This document shows, piece after piece, positions 12,178-24,270 of a DNA stretch of 64,000 nt (the stretch's first letter is position 1; every line of letters begins with the position of its first letter). The notes under the pieces were generated by a model. It was not told the DNA's origin, searched no databases, and saw only the letters and a program-made list of their open reading frames with translations. A program made the position numbers and the translations under genes. Source of the DNA: Spisula solida (taxonomy: Eukaryota; Mollusca; Bivalvia; Venerida; Mactridae); NCBI GenBank assembly GCA_947247005.1, contig OX365950.1:10490720-10554719 (forward strand). Direction: 5' to 3'.

Positions 12178-15100
12178 CAATGTTCAATGTTGTTTTTCAT
12201 AACGACATTGAAAAAATCGAATGTTCAATGTTCAATGTTGCTTTTCATAACTACATTAAAAAAATCCAATGTTCAATGTTGTTTTCTAAAACTACATTAA
12301 AAAAAATCCAATGTTCAATGTTCAATGTTGCTTTCTATAACTACATTCAAAAAAATCCAATGTTCAATGTTGTTTTCTAAAACTACATTCAAAAAAATCG
12401 AATGTTCAATGTTGTTTTCCAAAACTACATTCAAAGAAAATCCAATGTTCAATGTTCAATGTTGCTTCTCAAAACAACATTCAAAAAAGTTCAATGTCCA
12501 ATGTTCAATGTTGTTTTTCATAACGACATTGAAAAAATCGAATGTTCAATGTTGCTTTCTATAACTACATTGAAAAAATCGAATGTTCAATGTTGCTATC
12601 TATAACTACATTCAAAAAAATCGAATGTTCAATGTTCAATGTTGTTTTCTAAAACTACATTAAAAAAATCGAATTTTCAATGTTCAATGTTGTTTTCCAA
12701 AACTACATTCAAAAAAATCGAATGTTCAATGTTGTTTTCCATAACTACATTCAAAGAAAATCCAATGTTCAATGTTCAATGTTGCTTCTCAAAACGACAT
12801 TCAAAAAAGTTCAATGTCCAATGTTCAATGTTGTTTTTCATAACGACATTGAAAAAATCGAATGTTCAATGTTCAATGTTGCTTTCCATAACTACATTAA
12901 AAAAATCCAATGTTCAATGTTGTTTTCTAAAACTACATTCAAAAAAATCCAATGTTCAATGTTGCTTTCTATAACTACATTCAAAAAAATCCAATGTTCA
13001 AGGTTGTTTTCCAAAACTACATTCAAAAAAATCCAATGTTCAATGTTGCTTTCTATAACTACATTCAAAAAAATCCAATGTTCAATGTTCAATGTTGCTT
13101 TCTATAACTACATTAAAAAAATCGAATGTTCAATGTTCAATGTTGATTTCCAAAACTACATTCAAAAAAATCGAATGTTCAATGTTGTTTTCCAAAACGA
13201 CATTCAAAAAAGTTCAATGTCCAATGTTCAATGTGTTTTTCATAATGACATTGAAAAAATCGAATGTTCAATGTTCAATGTTGCTTTCCATAACTACATT
13301 AAAAAAAATCCAATGTTCAATGTTGTTTTCTAAAACTACATTAAAAAAAATCGAATGTTCAATGTTCAATGTTGCTTCTCAAAACAACATTCAAAAAAGT
13401 TCAATGTTCAATGTTGTTTTTCATAACGACATTGAAAAAATCGAATGTTCAATGTTCAATGTTGCTTTCCATAACTACATTCAAAAAAATCCAATGTTCA
13501 ATGTTGTTTTCTAAAACTACATTCAAAAAAATCGAATGTTCAATGTTCAATGTTGCTTCTCAAAACAACATTCAAAAAAGTTCAATGTCCAATGTTCAAT
13601 GTTGTTTTTCATAACGACATTGAAAAAAACGAATGTTCAATGTTCAATGTTGCTTTCCATAACTACATTCAAAAAAATCCAATGTTCAATGTTGTTTTCT
13701 AAAACTACATTCAAAAAAATCCAATGTTCAATGTTGCTTTCTATAACTACATTCAAAAACATCCAATGTTCAATGTTGTTTTCCAAAACTACATTCAAAA
13801 AAATCCAATGTTCAATGTTCAATGTTGCTTTCTATAACTACATTCAAAAAAATCCAATGTTCAATGTTGCTTTCAATAACTACATAAAAAAAAATCGAAT
13901 GTTCAATGTTGTTTTCTAAAACTACATTAAAAAAAATCGAATGTTGAATGTTGTTTTCCAAAACTACATTCAAAAAAATCGAATGTTCAATGTTGTTTTC
14001 CAAAACGACATTAAAAAAAGTTCAATGTCCAATGTTCAATGTTGTTTTTCATAATGACATTGAAAAAATCGAATGTTCAATGTTCAATGTTGCTTTCCAT
14101 AACTACATTCAAAAAAATCCAATGTTCAATGTTGTTTTCTAAAACTACCTTCAAAAAAATCGAATGTTCAATGTTCAATGTTGCTTTCTATAACTACATG
14201 CAAAAAAATCCAATGTTCAATGTTGTTTTCCAAAACTACATTCAAAAAAATCCAATGTTCAATGTTCAATGTTGCTTTCTATAACTACATTCAAAAAAAT
14301 CCAATGTTCAATGTTCAATGTTGCTTTCTATAACTACATTAAAAAAAATCGAATGTTCAATGTTGTTTTCTAAAACTACATTCAAAAAATCGAATGTTCA
14401 ATGTTCAATGTTGTTTTCCAAAACTACATTAAAAAAAATCGAATGTTCAATGTTGTTTTCCAAAACTACATTCAAAGAAAATCCAATGTTCAATGTTGCT
14501 TCTCAAAACAACATTCAAAAAAGTTCAATGTCCAATGTTCAATGTTGTTTTTCATAACGACATTGAAAACATCGAATGTTCAATGTTCAATGTTGCTTTC
14601 CATAACTACATTCAAAAAAATTCAATGTCCAATGTTCAATGTTGTTCCCCATAACGACATTGAAACAATTTGAATGTTCAATGTTCAATGTTGTTTTCCA
14701 AAACTACATTCAAAGAAAATCCAATGTTCAATGTTCAATGTTGCTTCTCAAAACGACATTCAAAAAAGTTCAATGTCCAATGTTCAATGTTGTTTTTCAT
14801 AACGACATTAAAAAAATCGAATGTTCAATGTTCAATGTTGCTTTCCATAACTACATTCAAAAAAATCCAATGTTCAATGTTGTTTTCTAAAACTACATTC
14901 AAAAAAATCCAATGTTCAATGTTGCTTTCTATAACTACATTCAAAAAAATCCAATGTTCAATGTTCAATGTTGCTTTCTATAACTACATTCAAAAAAATC
15001 CAATGTTCAATGTTCAATGTTGCTTTCTATAACTACATTAAAAAAAATCCAATGTTCAATGTTGTTTTCTAAAACTACATTCAAAAAAATCGAATGTTCA

Positions 15101-16046
15101 ATGTTGTTTTCCAAAACTACATTCAAAAAAATCGAATGTTCAATGTTGTTTTCCAAAACGACATTCAAAAAAGTTCAATGTCCAATGTTCAATGTGTTTT
15201 TCATAATGACATTGAAAAAATCGAATGTTCAATGTTCAATGTTGCTTTCCATAACTACATTAAAAAAAATCCAATGTTCAATGTTGTTTTCTAAAACTAC
15301 ATTCAAAAAAATCGAATGTTCAATGTTTAATGTTGCTTCTCAAAACAACATTCAAAAAAGTTCAATGTCCAATGTTCAATGTTGTTTTTCATAACGACAT
15401 TGAAAAAATCGAATGTTCAATGTTCAATGTTGCTTTCCATAACTACATTCAAAAAAATCCAATGTTCAATGTTGTTTTCTAAAACTACATTCAAAAAAAT
15501 CGAATGTTCAATGTTCAATGTTGCTTTCTATAACTACATTCAAAAAAATCCAATGCTCAATGTTGTTTTCCAAAACTACATTCAAAAAAATCCAATGTTC
15601 AATGTTCAATGTTGCTTTCTATAACTACATTCAAAAAAATCCAATGTTCAATGTTCAATGTTGCTTTCTATAACTACATTAAAAAAAATCCAATGTTCAA
15701 TGTTGTTTTCTAAAACTACATTCAAAACAATCGAATGTTCAATGTTCAATGTTGTTTTCCAAAACTACATTCAAAGAAAATCCAATGTTCAATGTTGCTT
15801 CTCAAAACAACATTCAAAAAAGTTCAATGTCCAATGTTCAATGTTGTTTTTCATAACGACATTGAAAACATCGAATGTTCAATGTTCAATGTTGCTTTCC
15901 ATAACTACATTCAAAAAAATTCAATGTCCAATGTTCAATGTTGTTCCTCATAACGACATTGAAACAATTTGAATGTTCAATGTTCAATGTTGCTTTTCAA
16001 AACTACATTCAACAAAATTAAATGTTCAATGTTTAATGTCGTATGT
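12178..16046. repeat. Minisatellite array of 42-bp and 50-bp units
   Basis: About 3.9 kb of tandem repeats. The basic unit is 42 bp: (A)ATGTTCAATGTTG, then a T-rich part (TTTTCTAAAAC or CTTTCTATAAC), then TACATTCAAAAAAATC. Many units carry one extra ATGTTCA-type octamer and so measure 50 bp. Variants include CTTCTCAAAACAACATT, a CATTGAAAAAATCG form and AAGTTCAATGTCC. Because 42 is divisible by three and the unit lacks stops in some frames, it yields long spurious open frames on both strands, encoding 14-residue repeats such as MLFSKTTFKKIQCS that shift frame at every 50-bp unit. Larger blocks are also duplicated inside the array. Translation is unlikely. Confidence 0.97.
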
Positions 16047-16062
16047 AGTGCCAACTTCACGC

Positions 16063-16612
16063 TGCTATGTATTTCATGTTATGAAATTCGTTCAAACGTT
16101 GTCATTTGTTCTTAGAACGTTAAAAAAGCTTTGGTTATTATTAAATTTGTTATCTCTATCAAATGAGATTAGGGTACTTTAGCAAAAAATGGTACAGAAA
16201 ATGGATGCTAAATCCCATTAGTGCATTATTGCATTACTGACACATGGGGACATACAAAACATCGTCTATTATGGTATGTCTTAGCCATATAATTAGAATA
16301 TTAGATGTTATAATGAAAGTATTGTGTAGTAATTCATGGAGTATATTTAGGTAAAAACATACAACCTGACTGTCTTATGTCAGTGTAATTCCTACGGAGT
16401 ACGTGTTTTCAAGCCACTAGTTCTTTAGTGAAATTGGACATCATCGAATTTAAAATAAGGCGATAAGTCTGAAGAAAAACATTAGAGAAGATAAGAAGAC
16501 CAGTTTAGACACATGTGTTCAAATATATTCAATATGTTCAAAGAACTAGACTAATGTGAGGAACGTCTGAAGAAAAGGTCGCATACAACTACAAAAGGAA
16601 TAAGGCAATTTT
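16063..16612 (+). repeat. Dispersed repeat R1, contiguous copy
   Basis: Starts TATGTATTTCATG just after the minisatellite. Its first part (to about 16135) matches 31652-31725. The remainder, from TCTCTATCAAATGAGATTAG, matches 35628-36105 at high identity over roughly 470 bp. The copy here is uninterrupted, so it shows the ancestral arrangement. No coding frame. Confidence 0.85.
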
Positions 16613-18845
16613 AGAAACATTGTTATATGACGAGAAGGAAATACATTGTATGTCTCGCATTGAATGTTTAACTATTAGACTGTCATAGAGACAGGGACAT
16701 TCTTTGACTTATAAGAATCCGCGGAACAATACATTTGTTCTTACGACAATGCAATGTATAAACAATACAGATATTTTCTCATAGCTGATGATATCAGAAA
16801 TATCATATTAAATGATATCAATCTTCGATGGTGAAATATGTGTATCTACCCTATTTCTTTCTGGTTAGTTGACTACATTGTAATGCTTCCGTTTATCAGT
16901 TAAGAAGCAGACTTGGGCACAATTTTCATTATAGGAGTTACAACTAGGTGTTACAAATATTGATTTGGAGCCTAACAGTTTAAAACCTCTGGGTGTTTTA
17001 GTTCACAAATTCCGCTCGATTTGAGAGCATATTAAATAACGTGTTTGTGTATGGTCTTACAAATGTAATGGGTCTGGTTTTCATAATTTTATTTTAATGA
17101 ATATATTGATTTCCCGAGCGTGCGTTCAGCCAATCTTTCTAGTACATGTACAAGTGACTTATGAATGTATAATTAATTCACTTGTACTATTGACTCTAAG
17201 GATGATTGGATATGTAGTTTGCAGATATTGTACCTCTTAATTCACCTGACCTATTTCCAAAAGCATGCCTCGTCATAGCTGAAAGTGACAACTCTAATGG
17301 TGCTTTATAGGATATTGGCGTTTTCGACGTAAATTGCTGATATTGTAACATATATGATATTGTACGCGCGTTTTCCTGACTGGAGTAAACCGTTACAGAG
17401 TGTTTTTCCAATCAGGAAAATTGCTATCAGCTATTGACGAGACATTTAAATTCAACAAAACTACTGCCGTCCGCATGTGTTGGAAAGACACCACAGTAGA
17501 AATGCGGTTTTCACCCAACGATATATCTTGCCTCATAAATACTATTCTAATCACGTAATGTTTGCTACTCCGGTGAACTATGCATCAAGTCAGTAGTAAG
17601 ACTTTAACCGAGGCATTCCAACGGTTCAGACACAATAGGTGAAATGGAGACATGCAATATGAAATCCTAAACAGTTAACATATCAATTTGATCACAATGT
17701 CGATTAATGTACATTTTACTCAAATATGCTTAAAGGAATATACGTACGTTAATAAATCTTTCAATATCTGATATCGTTGTACTTTGGTTCTATACAAATT
17801 CTAAAAATAGAATAAAAGTCAAAGTATCGTTAGCTTTGACATTCGGTATGGCAGAGTTACATTACATGTTGCAACATACATGTATTTAAAATGACAAGGT
17901 TATGTGGATGTAACGTCTTGGTGGTAATGTAACTGTTTTTGCCCAACGACCGCTGACTTTTTTGTTCCATATTGTCTCTTAAAGTGTATTTACGAGTGAC
18001 TCATTCTGGTTAGCCTGATCTGCTAGCGAAGTTTCTTCAAGTAGAGTGCTATTCCCTGATCCGGCATACTAGAACCAAGGTTCAGTTCCTCGATTAGGTA
18101 GCGTTTATCTTCTGCTACAGTCTTTTCTGTCTGCTTTAAATCAGAAGGCAGATTTCTAACAATATATCCATGCTATATTATCAAATACATACTTATATTC
18201 TTCTATCAAACTTAAGACGATATGAAAATGAATAACGCATCAAATAATGAACCGACTATCGTACGTCGTCAATACAGCTGTAACCAGACAATTTTTATTA
18301 ATAAGTATGCGTCATAAGCAATAATTGTCTTATAATGATAAATGTAGGTTTCAGCGTGACATTTACTGTCTGGTATTATTTTTAACTTAATATTGTAGGG
18401 CACGTAAATGAGATATACTAACATACACATAGGTAATTAATGTCTTGTATATGGTCTGCAATAATCTGACAATTATTATACCTGGGAGAAACCGTACGTC
18501 ATTATTTATATATTATCATCTGTTATTTCACGTCATGTCAGATTCGATTTAGGCTATTTCGGAAATATTAGCATGGCGCTCTAATAAGTTTATTCTTGTT
18601 CTTCAACAACATCACATTAGAATATATTTGGTTGGTATGTGTCCATTGACTTCATCATAAATGATATTGCTGATCCCTTCACAATGGTTTGCAGATGTTG
18701 AAGAATAATTGATAATTTAAATTCGACCAAACGAAGTTTTCCGTAAGTGATTTGATAAAACACTACCTAGGATCCGAATGCAATTAATATGAATATAAAA
18801 TAGTAACTATATAATAGTACTATTGTATATTTGGATTAACATACC
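16613..18845. other. AT-rich stretch without recognised genes
   Basis: No credible exon. A minus-strand frame at 17196-17411 is open for 71 codons but has no recognisable motif or strong splice sites. A tRNA-B-box-like word GGTTCAGTTCC occurs near 18080 without a supporting cloverleaf. Confidence 0.4.
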
Positions 18846-18849
18846 TGCA

Positions 18850-19282
18850 GCCCTCCCGACAAACACAATTGGTAGAAATGGCGGCGATAGCACTGGGACT
18901 GTCAATCCAGAGGTCATGTGTTCAACCTCCGGCATGGAAACCGCACTTTTCTGAAAAATGTATTATATTTCTTCCCGCTATATATGATCGTGTGTACTGC
19001 TTAGTATCTGGGTTAAAATGTCAGAAAGCTATGCACATTTAAGAACCACGCTGTCTATTCGAAATAAGAGCCATGCGCACTTCTGCAGCGCCGAACATGC
19101 CTGCATATAATGTCTCCCTTACTTCAGGGGCTTTCTCTAAGTATGTCCCTCTGGTCACATCACGCTGTATATGTACTGGTAGAGGATGCATCTGCGCCCT
19201 TTTGGCTGCAACACTTTAATGTAAAGTGCCTTTGAACGTCTGGTCGCATGAAAAGGGCGCTATATGAATCTGGATTAATTAT
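18850..19282 (+). mobile_element. tRNA-derived SINE with a GCGCTATATGAAT tail
   Basis: The head contains an A-box-like TGGCGGCGATAGCACTGG and a tRNA-like GAGGTCATGTGTTCAACCTC with a B-box-like core, followed by a unique body and a tail AAAGTGCCTTTGAAC ... AAAGGGCGCTATATGAAT. Tails of the form GCGCTATATAAAT are usual in L2/CR1-mobilised SINEs of invertebrates. The copy is diverged and the exact ends are uncertain. Confidence 0.6.
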
Positions 19283-19917
19283 GTAGAATTTCCTGGTGGA
19301 CAACTTGACTTCGTATACTAGTGCTCCTCAAAACAATTAATCAATACTGTCTAAGGTGGATATAATGGACGAACATACGTGTGTTACCGTAGATAAAGTA
19401 AATCTTGGAAGATTTTAACTGATAAATGGTACATGTATAGCTTGCCAGATGTGACACGACACTGATAAAACCTTTGACAAGGTATTCGTGTGTAACAGCA
19501 TCTGTTGTTGTTATAACACTTATTGATAATACTAACAGGACGGTCACCGGCTATACTAATATATCAACCCAATTCTGTATAGTTATGGTATCCGGCTGTA
19601 ATAATGATATTGGTTTGACTGGATACAACACAATCAAATAGAAACCTAAATAATATGGTGCACACAAACTTGTTGAGGAGCCCGTTATCAATACTGGTAT
19701 TTTTAAAACACGATTTCATTATGTGACCAACTCATAGAATGTTTTCTGTGTGAGATCTACACATGCATTGTCATCTTTTTCAGTGATTGGGAACTGTTGT
19801 TTTATTTACTTTGTATTTTCTGATCTGCATGTGTTTATGTAAAGGAGAAATACACAGACACCATAAACACTATCTAAAACGTGCACCAGTTGACAATGTG
19901 TTGTAATTATGCCATCT

Positions 19918-20135
19918 TTGATGAGGGGGTATATTGCTTTGTACATGTCTGTCGGTCTGTCGGTCGTATACATTGGTTTCCGTTCAATAACTCAAGAACG
20001 CTTAGGACCTAGGATCTTCAAACTTTATATGGAGGTTGGTCAGCAACAGTAGATGACCCCTATTGATTTTGAGGTTAGTAGGTCAAAGGTCAAGGTCAAT
20101 GTGACCTTTACTATTTCTGACTACGTGGGTCATTC
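19918..20135 (+). repeat. Dispersed AGGTCA-rich repeat, copy 1
   Basis: Begins TGATGAGGGGGTATATTGC with GTCTGTCGGTCTGTCGGTCG, continues through TTCCGTTCAATAACTCAAGA, GGAGGTTGGTCAGCAACAGTA and ends in an AGGTCA-rich block at 20080-20107. A second, more diverged copy lies at 21155-21345 in the same orientation. I recall repeats of this wording being abundant in bivalve genomes; the superfamily is not determined here. Confidence 0.8.
20080..20107. promoter_or_regulatory. Nuclear-receptor-like sites: DR1, DR0 and a perfect IR3
   Basis: Three AGGTCA hexamers occur at 20080, 20087 and 20093, giving a one-base-spaced direct repeat (DR1) and a zero-spaced one. The last pairs with TGACCT at 20102-20107, producing AGGTCAATGTGACCT, which matches the consensus estrogen-response-element palindrome exactly. 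This is sequence match only; binding is inference. Confidence 0.6.
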
Positions 20136-21154
20136 AATAAATTCGTAGACTGTGTTAATCATTTTAACATCCGATGACACAGAGAAAAACAAACTACATC
20201 ACGTTAAACTACAGCCTTTCGGACACAAGTGCTGAAAATATTGCGTGAAACAACGCATTTTTAAAGAAAATATGGCTTAAATATAAATATCACCATACCG
20301 GTACCACCACACACCGCAATTTATGAGCTGACATCAGCGCCGTTATTGACGTTTTGCTGATTCTCAAATGGTAACCCGAAATGAAATTATGTTATTAACA
20401 TAGAAATAAGCATAAACATTCAAATTGTATATGATTTAACAATTCTTCCACAATATCTTACATAGTCTAAGTTAAGGATTAAGGATTGGAATAATGGTTG
20501 TATATCAATATGAAAACACCTTGTACATTTCGACGGACGTTGCGTGAAACGTCACTACGTTTGTCTATCTGCACATCCCTGTATCGTTTTAAATACCATG
20601 CTGCGTTTCAGAAATTTGTTTTTGGCGCTTAAACACAAGACCACTGCATGCTGTATGTTCTCCTGTCGCTCTCTGTAGCAGCGCTTGTGTGTCTGCTGTG
20701 TTTTCCAAGCCCCATGCACAATTCAATAGTCGTATGAATTCCCTTGCGTAAAGAAATAGACGTTTTGACATTATTGAAAACGCGACTCGCCTTGATAAGA
20801 CAGTTTTTAATTCACACTCCGACGTCCAAATAACTTCATGATTTCATGAAATCACATAATAATATTTTGTAATAATATGGCAAAAACATGGGAATCTAGA
20901 TTTACTTAATCGGAAGTTATAACTAGTTGAACTAATAAAAAGGCACGTTACGTCGGTCGGGGTGATAGCGCGTTACTATGGTAATAGAGTGGTTGATAAC
21001 ATGCTACTGGTTTGCAATATTGAAGATAAATTTGCATTGACCGTTGGTAATAAGGTACTGTTTGTAATGCTATAAGAAATTATTGTTAAAACGCAATAAT
21101 ATTCAAATGAGAACGATAGTATACGAATATATTGAATTACCCACGTATTTAAAT
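20136..21154. other. Intergenic sequence between the two AGGTCA repeats
   Basis: No credible gene. An RFX X-box-like word GTTACTATGGTAAT occurs near 20973; GTTACTATGGCAGC also occurs near 48750, so it may be a chance or repeat-borne match. Confidence 0.35.
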
Positions 21155-21345
21155 GATTTCCGTTCAATAACTCAAGAACGCTTTGCCCTAGCATCTTCAA
21201 ACTTTACATGGAGGTTGGTCAGCAACAGTAGATGGCCCCTATTGATTTTGAGGTCAGTAGGTTAAAGTTCAAGGTAACTGCGACCTTCACCATTTCTGAC
21301 TATTGGGCTGCCATGGGGGCATACGTGTTTTACAAACATCTCTTG
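21155..21345 (+). repeat. Dispersed AGGTCA-rich repeat, copy 2
   Basis: Matches copy 1 from TTCCGTTCAATAACTCAAGA to CATTTCTGACTA and extends into GCATACGTGTTTTACAAACA. The AGGTCA cluster is eroded: one hexamer remains at 21251 and the IR3 has decayed. Confidence 0.8.
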
Positions 21346-21885
21346 TTTGATTCTGAGAAAATCCGCATACTTTGTCTATTCACCAAGGAGTCTCGTAAGC
21401 ACTGTTTTATTTTCTCAGCAATCGGCCGAGCTTTTCTTTCTCCTGGACATACGTACATTTCATGTAAAAATGTGATGCTACTTATAGGAAGATCGCACAT
21501 ATTATAAAGACGATTTCCTATGTCCTGATGACAGTTCAGACGGATTGAAATACGTTACTGTGCATTTGATGTTTTGAGCGTACACCATGTAACGTCTTCA
21601 GAAATCTTCTATGGACGGTCAACAGGTTGAGTAGAAGTATGTGTAGTACTGTACTCGTCGACTTGTTGATAGTATGCCTTCGCGTTTTAAATTCTATTAA
21701 TGACGTACTGGATTAGTATCGGCCTATTTACATAATAAATCCGCTCAAGGGAGTGTGCTGAACATCTCCTTCTGGTTTGAGAAAATTTGTAAAACAAACT
21801 ACAGTTAAATAATATATTATTATTATTATACAAAACTAGTTTATGTACATGACAATATATTTTATATATACATATACATTTTGTA

Positions 21886-21891
21886 CATAAA
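21886..21891. repeat. Target-site duplication CATAAA, left
   Basis: CATAAA immediately precedes AGTAGTC, the left end of the Polinton. The same six bases follow the right end at 26927-26932. Six-base duplications are the Polinton hallmark. Confidence 0.9.
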
Positions 21892-22046
21892 AGTAGTCAA
21901 GGCTAGGAGCCTGGGCCAGTTTTTTTAGTAAACAAATCCGAATAAGTCATGCGTAACGGCTTACATTTCACCGGGTTGGGCAATCGCCAGTTAATATTTA
22001 GGAATGGGGATTTCCTATATATATTCTTTTTTTAGAAATGCGTAAC
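21892..22046 (+). repeat. Polinton left terminal inverted repeat
   Basis: Runs from AGTAGTCAAGGCTAGGAGCC to AGAAATGCGTAAC. Its reverse complement matches 26774-26926 with scattered substitutions. The outermost dozen bases are identical between both ends. Confidence 0.92.
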
Positions 22047-22782
22047 TGACTGGACTAAAGGTTCCTTTGCTATCACTTGAGAGCTTCCCTTGTCTAATCG
22101 TTATACATATCCTTGGCAAATATGTAAACGCACACAATTATTCTTAATTTGACAATGTACCCATTGAATCTATACGATATCGTTGTACAACGCTTTTCAA
22201 ACAGAACAGCTTTATTATCATGCCATCGATAAATTGTTCAAACATACATCTTGCAAAGGAAAGTGGATGTACACAAATGACTTTACAGCGGTATATAAAC
22301 ATATGGCGTCCTGTCAACACTGTCGTTGTTTTGTAGTTTACGAATATATAGTTGAGAAACATGAATATGCAAATAATAATATACATTCACCATGAATTGT
22401 ACTTATGTTAATGAGTTATATCACTCTATACGGATCGGAGACCATTTAGACAACAAAACCTTTGAATAAGTTATACAATTACAGGGTTTAAGAAAAACCA
22501 AAACGACTGTTAGGGTGTACACATTTTATTAATTCACATCAATAACATAAGTCAAAAGGACATACAATTCAAAAAGACAATACTACATGTATAAATATAA
22601 TAATTAAGTTAAGTGGTAGCATGTCTTGTCTGACTACTGAAGTGAGAGGATGTATTCAACGGCATATCCAGAATGCCAGCAAACGTTTTCAAGAAAGGAC
22701 GTTATGATGGGACATCAGAAAAGCACACACGAGAAACCTATTCATGCGTATCCGCAGAGCATTAAAGCATATCCACCGTCGC

Positions 22783-22970
22783 CACCCCACCACCATCGCC
22801 GCCGCCATCATCGCCGCAGGGCCTAACACAGCCACTACCACCACAGTCGCCGCCGCTGCCGCCACCATCGCCGCCGCCCCACCACCTCCGCCGCCGCCAT
22901 CATCGCCGCAGGGCCTAACACACTCACTACCACCACAGTCGCAACCATCGCCGCCGCCACCGCTGCCGCG
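22783..22970 (+). repeat. GCC-rich low-complexity block with 92-bp duplication
   Basis: A run of GCC/CCG/CCA triplets, sharply different in composition from all neighbours. A segment containing GCCGCCATCATCGCCGCAGG is repeated with a 92-bp period (22801 and 22893). In the frame that leads into the ATPase it encodes Ala-, Thr- and Pro-rich stretches; on the other strand it is Gly-rich. It is probably a triplet expansion rather than a conserved domain. Confidence 0.85.
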
Positions 22971-23541
22971 CAGGGACATGGTGTTTTATCATCCGTTTAT
23001 AATGATGATTTCGGGACCCAACTGCTTGTGGGAAAACAACACTGGTCAAGAACCTACTCCAGAATATTAGTACTAGTATTCAACCAACGATACAGAGAAT
23101 AGTACATGTATAAGAGATGGCAGCCACTGTACTCTGTGATTCAAAGTTCAGTTTTACCGATGGTGGAATTCATACAAGGACGACGTTGATTATTTTAACT
23201 CGGATCTAAATAACTTCCTTATGCTGGACGACATGTGTAATGAGGCGAGCGAGGATAAACGAATTACGGATTTGTTTACTAAAGGGTCACACCATACATC
23301 ACTGTCAGTGATCTCAATTAGTCAAAACCTATTTTCGAGCAAAGATCCGACACAAAGAAGAAATTATCTGGTTTTGTTTAATAACCATGTGGATCGTTAT
23401 GACATTGGCACGACAAATGTCTCCAGATAATACTGGCAGATTCTTGCAAAGCTCCGACAAAACCACGAAACAACCGTATGGGTCTTTGATAGTAGATCTA
23501 AAACCGTTCACGCCAGAAAAGGACAGATTAAAGCATAATGT
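22965..23541 (+). pseudogene. Polinton packaging ATPase (FtsK/HerA-type), broken
   Basis: In viruses and Polintons this ATPase drives DNA into capsids. The N-terminal part reads YHPFIMMISGP, leading into a Walker A loop that is disrupted by a one-base frame change near 23019. More frame damage follows up to about 23215. A second open piece holds the Walker B-like FLMLDDMCNEA and HHTSLSVISISQNLF, typical of the family, and ends near 23405. The next frame carries the C-terminal LARQMSPDN and PYGSLIVDLKP. At least three frame breaks are visible, so no functional enzyme is made from this copy. Confidence 0.8.
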
Positions 23542-23884
23542 CACGTGGTGTAAGGGAAACAAGGTAACTATAAAAGGAGCTACAGGACAGGGAGATGTCC
23601 ATTTGTCGATTGGAAGTCAAACTGTGCGGATTGAAAATTCTCCGGTGGATAACAATACATTTTTGCAAGGAATTAACACTTTATCTGAGGAAATGGCTGA
23701 TAAAGCTCAGGCTTGTGACGATTGTGAGCTCTTATTTGACAGCTTACATGATGTTCAGAGACACGGGAAAAGAGGATGGTGTCCTGAAACGAATGAACCT
23801 CCGACTAAAAAGGCACGAAAAGAAAATGACCAAAATGAAAATGGTGAAGACGTAGAAGATAATGATGGCTATAAACATTCATGA
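23542..23884 (+). pseudogene. Polinton zinc-finger-like protein frame, fused to the ATPase tail
   Basis: The frame that holds the ATPase C-terminus stays open for another 110 or so codons with no stop between. It contains CDDCELLFDSLHDVQRH, a C-x2-C-x7-H-x4-H arrangement followed by GWC, and ends in an acidic/basic tail with PPTKKARKEN, possibly a nuclear-localisation signal. A short zinc-finger protein next to the ATPase is common in Polintons as far as I recall; function is unknown. Confidence 0.55.
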
Positions 23885-24058
23885 CATCTTGCTCAAAGCT
23901 GCAGCAAAAACCGAATCAACAAGTTAAACAATCAATATGTTCAAAGTGGTGAACAAGAAAATGAAGCAGTTCAAATCGCAGAAGAACGTAAGCAACCATA
24001 CAAAGAGAAACATTTCTTTGAAAAATACCAGTCTTTACTTGAACTCTACCGGTTTCCA

Positions 24059-24247
24059 TTGATGACGAATGCTTACCACCGAAACAGTGTCAGACAAATA
24101 GATGACTTCCGTAGTAAAGGTGTGAGCTTAACCTCTGCCGCGAAAAGGGGCTTAAAGAAAAACAAGAATAGTTTTGAGGACTTATTTGAGTTTGAAGATT
24201 CTGATGATGATAGTGAAGAAGAAACGGATAGTGAGGATTCTGAATAA
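24059..24247 (+). pseudogene. Polinton small acidic protein fragment
   Basis: The frame reads MTNAYHRNSVRQIDDFRSKG and ends in a run of Asp/Glu/Ser. A related preceding stretch (KHFFEKYQSLLELYRF-like, about 23995-24058) is in the same neighbourhood but its upstream frame is interrupted. It lies between the zinc-finger frame and the nested SINE. Function unknown. Confidence 0.45.
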
Positions 24248-24270
24248 AACCATTGGACATTGAACTGATG

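Noticed and set aside
12123..16182. Many overlapping open frames of 60-217 codons on both strands
   Set aside because: They are by-products of a stop-poor 42-bp tandem unit; they change frame at each 50-bp unit and have no start context or other coding evidence.
17196..17411. Minus-strand 71-codon frame
   Set aside because: No domain recognised and no convincing acceptor or donor at suitable positions.
22689..22979. Minus-strand glycine-rich 96-codon frame
   Set aside because: Reverse strand of the GCC-rich block in the Polinton; composition alone keeps it open.
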